A stretch of DNA of 11,681 bases from Cyanobacteria bacterium UBA11153 (GTDB taxonomy: Bacteria > Cyanobacteriota > Cyanobacteriia > Cyanobacteriales > Coleofasciculaceae), in contig DOIX01000319.1 in NCBI GenBank assembly GCA_003511885.1, positions 1 to 11,681 on the forward strand, written 5' to 3'. Below are positions 6,155-11,681 of the stretch, piece after piece. The translations under genes and the position numbers were made by a program. Under the pieces are notes generated by a model. The model saw only the letters and a program-made list of their open reading frames with translations, did no database searches and had not been told where the DNA came from. Position 1 is the stretch's first letter, and each line of letters opens with the position of its first letter.

Positions 6155-6553
6155 ATGACGCGACAAGTCATTCGTACCGAAAACGCCCCCGCACCCGTAG
6201 GTCCTTACAATCAAGCCATTTCAGCCAGTGGTAGAATGATGTTTGTGGCGGGTCAAATTCCCCTTCACCCTAATAGTGGCGAGATCGTGGGGACAAATGA
6301 TATCGTCAAACAAACAGAGCAAGTAATGAGTAACCTGGAAGCGATTCTGGCTGCCGCTGGTGCAACTACTCAGGATATTGTTAAAACAACGGTATTTCTG
6401 GCAAATATGAATGATTTTGCGGCAATGAATCAAGTTTACTCCCGGTATTTTGAGGAGGCTTCAGCGCCAGCCCGTGCTTGTGTTGAGGTTTCTCGGCTGC
6501 CCAAGGATGTTTTGGTGGAAATTGAGTGTATTGCTGTTTTAGTAATGGATTGA
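6155..6553 (+). CDS. ridA: RidA family 2-iminobutanoate/2-iminopropanoate deaminase
   Basis: Cytosolic enzyme, trimeric in the family, that hydrolyses reactive enamine/imine intermediates released by pyridoxal-phosphate enzymes such as threonine dehydratase, so protecting other such enzymes from damage. The 132 residues match the family length. Signatures are GPYNQAI at 16-22, [10 protein letters not shown] at 103-112 and [10 protein letters not shown] at 115-124. By alignment with E. coli RidA the key residues are Tyr18, Arg107, Cys109 and Glu122, all present; Arg107 binds the substrate carboxylate. The ATG at 6155 is preceded by AGGAAAA at about 6144-6150. It is divergent from tRNA-Ser and followed by a repeat-rich gap, so it is probably a single-gene unit. 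Family members exist that are not deaminases, but the complete residue set favours true RidA. Confidence 0.95.
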   Translation: MTRQVIRTENAPAPVGPYNQAISASGRMMFVAGQIPLHPNSGEIVGTNDIVKQTEQVMSNLEAILAAAGATTQDIVKTTVFLANMNDFAAMNQVYSRYFEEASAPARACVEVSRLPKDVLVEIECIAVLVMD

Positions 6554-6627
6554 AGGATTCGCATTTTGAGTTTTCAGTTTTCCTTGTCTAAAATTGCTTC
6601 CTCTCAGATAAGCTCTAGAGCTGCTGG

Positions 6628-6771
6628 TAAGCTGTCACGCTTTTCAGAAAGTCTGTGTTGGCATTAGGGGAGCAGGGGAGAAGGGGAGAAGGGGAGAAGG
6701 GAGCTTCTTGAGACGGTTTGATGACTTTTTCCCTAAATTGAAAATATACAGTTTAAATGCGGAGCAGCTTA
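6628..6771. mobile_element. MITE-like element, copy A (144 bp)
   Basis: The element runs from TAAGCTG (6628) to CAGCTTA (6771), and its ends are inverted repeats: the left end and the reverse complement of the right end agree at 13 of 17 bases. Left arm 6637-6656 is identical to 6816-6835 in copy B. Right arm 6732-6759 differs from 6903-6930 at a single base. The core is G-rich. It has no coding capacity. The TA at each tip would fit TA-targeting elements of the IS630/Tc1-mariner kind, but this is inference. The 12-bp palindrome AGCTCTAGAGCT (6611-6622) lies just outside. Confidence 0.6.
6667..6698 (+). repeat. G-rich 8-bp tandem repeat in the core of copy A
   Basis: Four in-register 8-bp units, GGGGAGCA then GGGGAGAA three times, followed by GGGAG. 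Unlike the other arrays here the period is eight. Four G4 runs separated by 4-nt loops satisfy the usual G-quadruplex pattern on the plus strand. The matching core in copy B (6839-6887) is G-rich but irregular. Confidence 0.75.
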
Positions 6772-6806
6772 TTGAATAGTGAAGGCTCTGAATGGGGAAT
6801 GGGGAA

Positions 6807-6942
6807 TAAGCTGCTACGCTTTTCAGAAAGTCTGTTTTGAGAGAAGGGGGGCAGAGTAGCAGGGGAGCAGGGAACCAGGGAAGAAGGTTAGATCGATTTT
6901 TTCCTAAATGGAAAATATACAGTTTAAATGAGCAGCAGCTTA
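6807..6942. mobile_element. MITE-like element, copy B (136 bp)
   Basis: The element runs from TAAGCTGCT (6807-6815) to AGCAGCTTA (6934-6942); these nine terminal bases are a perfect inverted repeat. It lies in the same orientation as copy A, with only 35 bp between them (6772-6806). Its arms are almost identical to those of copy A, while the G-rich core differs in length and sequence. It encodes nothing. Confidence 0.62.
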
Positions 6943-6994
6943 GGAGAGCGGATATCAGGAGGATTGGAGCTAAAAAACTCTTGTTTGCATCGCC

Positions 6995-7006
6995 ATATAC
7001 AGTTTA
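6995..7006. repeat. Third copy of the ATATACAGTTTA box
   Basis: ATATACAGTTTA occurs three times: 6744-6755 (copy A), 6915-6926 (copy B) and here, outside either element. This copy may be a remnant of a third element or a site reused near the kinase promoter. The rest of 6943-7151 holds no gene that I can support. Confidence 0.5.
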
Positions 7007-7151
7007 GCTGTAGGACGAACTTATCTGCCTTCTGGCCAAAACATCTTTTGAGTGTTTACTCATTCAATGTTAACTATTGATAATGGGCGAATTCTCACTG
7101 GTATTGATACAATGATGAGGAGCTGGTCAAGTTAAAACGAAAGATTGGGTT

Positions 7152-7179
7152 TTGGTGTCTGGTGCAACTTATATATATA
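7152..7179 (+). promoter_or_regulatory. Possible promoter of the hybrid kinase gene
   Basis: TTGGTG (7152-7157) and TATATA (7174-7179) are spaced by 16 bp and would give a leader of roughly 25 nt before the ATG at 7210. The alternating TA run (7170-7180) makes a chance match likely, so this is tentative. Confidence 0.3.
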
Positions 7180-7209
7180 TCCTGAAATAGCAGGTGGATA
7201 TGCCAAGGT

Positions 7210-10200
7210 ATGAATTTGAAGAATCAGTTGCAAACAGCATTTTTATACAAACATTCCCAGAAAATTTATCCTGTCATCCTCTTGCTTATAGTGGCGGGAT
7301 ATTTGGGTAACTATTTTAGTCTGCCCCTTTTTTTTGGAGTTGACTTTATTTTTGGCAGCGTGGCTGTCTTGATGGTAGTGTACTTATATGGTAGCTTTTG
7401 GGGAATCCTGGCTGCTGCGATCGCAAGCAGTTACACCTACACCCTCTGGAATCACCCTTGGGCAATTATTATTTTTACTTGTGAAGCAGTATTTATTAGT
7501 TATTTATTAAGGCGTAAATCCAATAATTTGGTTTTGCTGGATGTGATTTATTGGATCTCAATTGGCATCCCATTGGTTTGGCTATTTTATGGTGAGATAC
7601 TGGAAATACCAGCTACTCAAGTATGGTTAATTAGTCTGAAGCAAGCGATCAATGGCATTTGTAATGCACTGATTGCCAGCTTGTTTGTCACCTATTTACC
7701 TCTGGAAAAAATCGGGAGAGGACGGAGGTGGAACAATCGACTATCCCTACAGCAAACTATCTTTAATTTATTGGTGACATTTATCTTATTCCCTGCCCTA
7801 ATTATTACAGTATTTAATAGTCAACAACTACTCCATACGATTGAAACGGAAATTCGTACAGAATTAAAAGCGACATCCAGTTTTCTGGTGACTAATTTAA
7901 AATTTTGGTATCAACAGCATCTTCAAGGAATTGAAGAATTGGCTAAAGTAGCTGGAGATTCTTCAGATGTCCAATCCGGGACATGGCAAAAAAAGACGGA
8001 ACTGATCCGAAAAACTTTTCCATCATTACTGAAAGTATACCTTACCGATGCCTCTGGAAAGATAGTTGCCTCTTCACCAGTGCTAAATGAAGAAGGAAAG
8101 TCAACTATAGGGTTGGATTTTGAGGAAAAGTACATTCTGGAAAGAATCGCATCAAGTTTGCAGCCTGTCATCATGGATGTTCATCAAGATGAAGCTTCTA
8201 GAGTACCCCATGTTGGGATTGTAGTTCCCGTGCGATCGGATAGCCAATTTCGCGATATAGTTTATGGCTCGCTAGATGTGGCGCAAATTAGGGAAATCCT
8301 CAAATCGAGTATCGAAAACGAGCCAATGGCTGAATCGGGGTTACAAGCGACACTCCTTGATAGTCAAGGGCAGATTATTGCCACTACCCAGTCAAATCTC
8401 CCCATTATGACCAAATTTAACCCCATGGGTGGAGGTGAAATTCGCGAGGTTGATGGAGACGTATTTCAGTGGTTACCAAACGAGCCGGGAATGCCTGGAA
8501 TACTCCGTTGGCGAAAATCTTTTTATTTTCAAAACGTTCCGATGGATAATGGGTTACCTTGGTCATTCATTATCCAAATACCAACATCACCTTACATAGA
8601 TTATCTGGAATCCCTCTATATCAAAACCTTAACTGCCATATTTTTTCTCGCCGTAGTGGCATTAGGGATCGCGATTATTCTCAGCCGGAAGTTAGTTTCT
8701 CCTTTATTAAGATTAACAGCAGTAACCACAAACTTACCTCAGAAAATAGAGACAGCTTCCCAAACAAAATTTAAAGTTCAAGATGGGGAAGAAGCCAACC
8801 AGCCCCTAGCACTTACCAGTTACGAAGGGATGGATTGGCAAGACAGTAAGGTACTAGAAATTCATTCCCTCGCCAGTAACTTCCAATTAATGGCACGAGC
8901 GCTCAATCAAAAATTTCAAGAAATCCAAGGCGTAAATGAAAATCTAGAAAAAAGAGTCCAAGAAAGGACAAAAGAATTATCAAAAATCAACAAAGAATTG
9001 GCAAGTGAAATCAGACAGCGCCAAACCATAGAAGCAAAACTTAGGGAACGAGAAGAACGTTATGAATTAGCAATTTCTGGGACAAATGATGGAATTTGGG
9101 ATTGGAATTTAGATACAAAAGAAGTTTACTATTCACCAACTTGGATGAGAATTGTTGGGTATGCAGACGAGCCGCTACCCCAAAACCTATCAAGTTGGTC
9201 AGATAACGTTCATCCCGATGATATCGATCGCGCTGTCAATGATATTAACAATCATTTGGATGGCAAGACAATGCTTTACGAAAGCATTCATCGAATCAAA
9301 CACCACGATGGATATTATATCTGGATTGCCGCCAAAGGGAGATGTATTCGCGATCGCAACGGTCAGGCTTATCGTTTAGTTGGTACAATTACTGATATTA
9401 CCGATAAAAAGCTCTCAGAAGAACAGCTTAAAGCAGCCAAAGAGGAAGCAGAAGCCGCCAACCGCACTAAAAGCGAATTCCTCGCTACCATGAGTCATGA
9501 AATCCGCACCCCCATGAATGCAGTAATTGGGATGACAGGATTGCTTCTCGATACAAACTTAACATTACAACAGCGGGATTTTGTGGAAACTGTGCGCAAT
9601 AGCGGCGAAACTCTCCTGACTATTATTAATGATATTCTCGATTTCTCCAAAATTGAGGCGGGCAAACTAGAATTGGAAGAACACCCTTTCGATTTGCGTA
9701 ATGCAATTGAAGATTCTCTTGATTTAGTGGCTGCCAATGCCGCACGGAAAGGGATCGATTTAGCCTATATTATGGATCTGGAAACTCCTCAAACTATTGT
9801 GGGAGATATCACCAGGTTACGTCAAATATTAGTAAATTTACTGAGTAATGCCGTAAAATTTACCGAAAAAGGAGAAGTATTAGTTTATATTTCTTCTGTT
9901 GTTAGTCAATGTTATGAGGAATCCCAGAGCAGATACCAAAGCGAGGAAGAGCAACCACCAATCACCAATCACCAACAACCAACAACCAAGAATGAAACAC
10001 AATACGAAATTCAATTTGCCGTCAAAGATACAGGAATCGGTATTCCGCAAAATCGGATGGATAGCCTATTCCAACCCTTTAGCCAGGTAGATGCCTCCAC
10101 CACTCGGCAATATGGGGGTACTGGATTAGGGCTAGCTATTAGTAAAAGACTGACAAATCTGATGGGAGGGAGAATGTGGGTAGAAAGTCAAATTGGCATT

Positions 10201-11496
10201 GGCTCCACTTTCTATTTTACGGCGACGGTAACATCAGCTTCCCAATCATCATTGATAGACAAGCCAGTTAGCCGTCGCACTTTAACCGATAAACGCCTCT
10301 TGATTGTGGATGGCAATCCCACGAATCGACAAGTATTGACAGCACAAGGGCAATCATTGGGTATGGTTGTCAAAGCCGCTGAAACCGCTGAAGAAGCACT
10401 AATCTGGCTCGAAGAGGGGCAAAAATTTGAAGTTATGGTCATGGATGCCCAGATCTTCCTGATGGAGGCTAAAATCTTAGCAAGCCAAATCTGTGCCCAC
10501 CCTAACTGCCAAAACTTACCGTTAATTATGTTAACCGCCATGGGACAGAAAAATCCCAGGGATGACAACTTAGAAGTGAAAGTGGCAGGTTATTTAACCA
10601 AACCGATTAAACAATCCCAGTTTTACAATATTTTAAGCGATATCTTCCTCAATCCGGTACTAGCAGTGGATAAATCTCATCTCTACTCATCCCAATTTGA
10701 TGCACAATTCGCCCAGCAAATACCACTGAAGATTCTCTTAGCTGAGGATAATGTGGTGAATCAAAAAGTAGCCATCAATATTCTGCAAAGATTGGGATAT
10801 CGGGCAGATGTAGTCGCAAATGGATTAGAAGTACTCGAAGCATTGCACCGCCAATCATACAACGTCGTCCTCATGGATGTGCAAATGCCAGAAATGGATG
10901 GATTGACAGCTACCCGTCAAATATGTAAAGAATGGTCAATATCTTCACGTCCTAGGATTATCGCGATGACAGCAAATGCTATGGCTGGGGATCGCGAAAT
11001 ATGTTTGGCGGCAGGTATGGATGACTATATTAGCAAACCAATCCGCGTGGAAGCAATTAAAGTGGCTTTGAGTAAATGTCAACCGCAACCAACCCCCTCC
11101 CTAGAGGGAGATAACACAAAAGAGGAAAATTGTCAACCGCAAACTGAATCGATCCTCCCGGCGATAGATTTGACAGAATTGAAAGAGATGGCAGGGGAAG
11201 GCTCTCGCGAGTTTATACTGGAGATCGTGAGTACCTATTTAGAAGATACACCACAACTTTTGCGATCGCTCCAACAGGGCATCGATGAGGGAAATCGAGA
11301 ATTACTCAAACGCTCTGCCCACAGTCTCAAGTCTAGCAGTGCCCTCGTCGGTGCTAGCGCCCTGTCAGAAATCGGTAGGGAATTAGAATTTCTTGATGAT
11401 TCTGGCACTAAGACTGAAGCATCCATACTCCTCGCCAAAGCTAATCGAGAATTTCGACGAGTTGATGCCGCCTTGCGCTTGGAATGTCAGATTTAA
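7210..11496 (+). CDS. Hybrid sensor histidine kinase: membrane module, Cache, PAS, HisKA, HATPase, two receivers, HPt
   Basis: Membrane-bound phosphorelay kinase of 1428 residues. Order: about six hydrophobic segments (19-162); a further membrane helix (183-203); an extracytoplasmic Cache-like sensor (205-470; [15 protein letters not shown] at 276-290); a membrane helix (473-491); a HAMP-like linker (492-565) with an internal insertion; a coiled coil (570-618); PAS/PAC (613-735); HisKA with His763 in [10 protein letters not shown]; HATPase with Asn880 (N box), DTGIGIP (940-946) and GGTGLGLAI (969-977); receiver 1 (1029-1148); receiver 2 (1173-1288); HPt with His1371 in AHSLKSSS. Receiver 2 is canonical (Glu1179, Asp1180, acceptor Asp1223, Thr1254, Lys1276). 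Receiver 1 keeps Asp1079, Thr1109 and Lys1131 but has Gly1035 in the acidic pair and lacks the MPxMDG loop. Phosphate should flow His763 to Asp1223 to His1371 and on to an unlinked regulator. The ligand is unknown. Residues 917-928 are encoded by tandem heptads. The start at 7210 has a poorly spaced ribosome site. Confidence 0.95.
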   Translation: MNLKNQLQTAFLYKHSQKIYPVILLLIVAGYLGNYFSLPLFFGVDFIFGSVAVLMVVYLYGSFWGILAAAIASSYTYTLWNHPWAIIIFTCEAVFISYLLRRKSNNLVLLDVIYWISIGIPLVWLFYGEILEIPATQVWLISLKQAINGICNALIASLFVTYLPLEKIGRGRRWNNRLSLQQTIFNLLVTFILFPALIITVFNSQQLLHTIETEIRTELKATSSFLVTNLKFWYQQHLQGIEELAKVAGDSSDVQSGTWQKKTELIRKTFPSLLKVYLTDASGKIVASSPVLNEEGKSTIGLDFEEKYILERIASSLQPVIMDVHQDEASRVPHVGIVVPVRSDSQFRDIVYGSLDVAQIREILKSSIENEPMAESGLQATLLDSQGQIIATTQSNLPIMTKFNPMGGGEIREVDGDVFQWLPNEPGMPGILRWRKSFYFQNVPMDNGLPWSFIIQIPTSPYIDYLESLYIKTLTAIFFLAVVALGIAIILSRKLVSPLLRLTAVTTNLPQKIETASQTKFKVQDGEEANQPLALTSYEGMDWQDSKVLEIHSLASNFQLMARALNQKFQEIQGVNENLEKRVQERTKELSKINKELASEIRQRQTIEAKLREREERYELAISGTNDGIWDWNLDTKEVYYSPTWMRIVGYADEPLPQNLSSWSDNVHPDDIDRAVNDINNHLDGKTMLYESIHRIKHHDGYYIWIAAKGRCIRDRNGQAYRLVGTITDITDKKLSEEQLKAAKEEAEAANRTKSEFLATMSHEIRTPMNAVIGMTGLLLDTNLTLQQRDFVETVRNSGETLLTIINDILDFSKIEAGKLELEEHPFDLRNAIEDSLDLVAANAARKGIDLAYIMDLETPQTIVGDITRLRQILVNLLSNAVKFTEKGEVLVYISSVVSQCYEESQSRYQSEEEQPPITNHQQPTTKNETQYEIQFAVKDTGIGIPQNRMDSLFQPFSQVDASTTRQYGGTGLGLAISKRLTNLMGGRMWVESQIGIGSTFYFTATVTSASQSSLIDKPVSRRTLTDKRLLIVDGNPTNRQVLTAQGQSLGMVVKAAETAEEALIWLEEGQKFEVMVMDAQIFLMEAKILASQICAHPNCQNLPLIMLTAMGQKNPRDDNLEVKVAGYLTKPIKQSQFYNILSDIFLNPVLAVDKSHLYSSQFDAQFAQQIPLKILLAEDNVVNQKVAINILQRLGYRADVVANGLEVLEALHRQSYNVVLMDVQMPEMDGLTATRQICKEWSISSRPRIIAMTANAMAGDREICLAAGMDDYISKPIRVEAIKVALSKCQPQPTPSLEGDNTKEENCQPQTESILPAIDLTELKEMAGEGSREFILEIVSTYLEDTPQLLRSLQQGIDEGNRELLKRSAHSLKSSSALVGASALSEIGRELEFLDDSGTKTEASILLAKANREFRRVDAALRLECQI
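9958..9992. repeat. Heptad repeats inside the kinase ATPase domain
   Basis: Five in-register 7-bp units, CCAATCA, CCAATCA, CCAACAA, CCAACAA, CCAAGAA, encode a polar stretch ([11 protein letters not shown], residues 918-928) in the roughly 34-residue insertion between the N box and the DTGIG box. CCAACAA also occurs as a unit in the intergenic array at 11538-11579, so the coding repeat is of the same type as intergenic ones. The reading frame stays open through it. Confidence 0.8.
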
Positions 11497-11537
11497 GAGG
11501 AGGATTGAGGAATAATTCTTAATTCCGTTTATTAGCC

Positions 11538-11579
11538 CCAACAACCAATAACCAAAAACGCTCCCCCAACAACCAATAA
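11538..11579. repeat. Heptad repeat block after the kinase gene
   Basis: Six 7-bp units: CCAACAA, CCAATAA, CCAAAAA, CGCTCCC, CCAACAA, CCAATAA. It begins 42 bp past the kinase stop codon. A weak inverted repeat, GGAAT/ATTCC, precedes it at about 11509-11526 and is not a convincing terminator. Confidence 0.8.
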
Positions 11580-11580
11580 C

Positions 11581-11647
11581 TAGGGCTTGCTGAATAAGTC
11601 TTTTGGTGAGGGGGGGGTGTGGGTTTTTTGGTGTGGGGTGTAGGGGT
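11581..11647. repeat. G-rich low-complexity tract with a possible mobile-element end
   Basis: TAGGGCTTGCTGAATAAGTC (11581-11600) directly follows the heptads and resembles, from memory, ends of small mobile elements common between cyanobacterial genes; no partner end lies in the window. It runs into a tract with a G8 run, a T6 run and further G3 to G4 runs (11605-11647), related on the opposite strand to the CCCCACA repeats at 1-23. No gene is visible to the window end. Confidence 0.4.
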
Positions 11648-11681
11648 TTGAAGAGTTTTCTTAAAGGCAATTTTCCAGTTT

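Noticed and set aside
7077..7113. Promoter formed by TTGATA (7077) and TACAAT (7108) before the kinase gene
   Set aside because: The 25-bp spacing is too long for a sigma-70 promoter.
11383..11670. Minus-strand 95-codon frame over the kinase end and the G-rich tract
   Set aside because: Covers low-complexity repeats and antisense coding DNA, with no recognisable protein.

Overview
The window looks like chromosomal DNA of a filamentous cyanobacterium. Supporting signs are nine copies of the HIP1 octamer GCGATCGC (291, 405, 1753, 2085, 3810, 6034, 7417, 9350, 11262), many 7-bp tandem repeats between genes (the short tandemly repeated repetitive, or STRR, class known from filamentous cyanobacteria), a cyanobacterial-type RRM RNA-binding protein, a caspase-fold protease and a very large hybrid histidine kinase. 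No species can be named from this sequence alone.

Left half (80-5873) is all minus strand. Read in the direction of transcription it holds tRNA-Ser(CGA), a 750-residue orthocaspase-type protease with a twin-arginine-like N-terminus and a DUF4384-like C-terminal part, an RRM protein with a long leader, ribose-5-phosphate isomerase A (GTG start) and an aldo/keto reductase with a C-terminal extension. Gaps of 141 to 410 bp filled with repeats or hairpins suggest separate transcription units rather than one operon. The products act in unrelated processes: proteolysis/stress, RNA binding, the pentose-phosphate and Calvin cycles, and redox chemistry.

Right half (6155-11496) is plus strand: ridA (enamine/imine deaminase) and, after a 656-bp gap, a 1428-residue hybrid sensor kinase. 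Its order is multi-pass membrane module, extracytoplasmic Cache-like domain, HAMP-like linker, PAS, HisKA, HATPase, degenerate receiver, canonical receiver, HPt. One polypeptide thus carries a full His-Asp-His phosphorelay and should pass phosphate on to a response regulator that is not in the window.

The gap before the kinase holds two adjacent copies (144 and 136 bp) of a small element with inverted ends TAAGCTG...CAGCTTA, near-identical flanking arms and a G-rich core. It looks like a non-autonomous mobile element (MITE).

The main theme for a second look is repeat invasion. 7-bp repeats abut the rpiA stop codon, form the leader of the caspase gene, lie next to the aldo/keto reductase start, and also lie in frame inside the ATPase domain of the kinase. 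I see no CRISPR array, no intact transposase, no phage gene and no clear multi-gene defence island. Nothing here amounts to a demonstrated new system.
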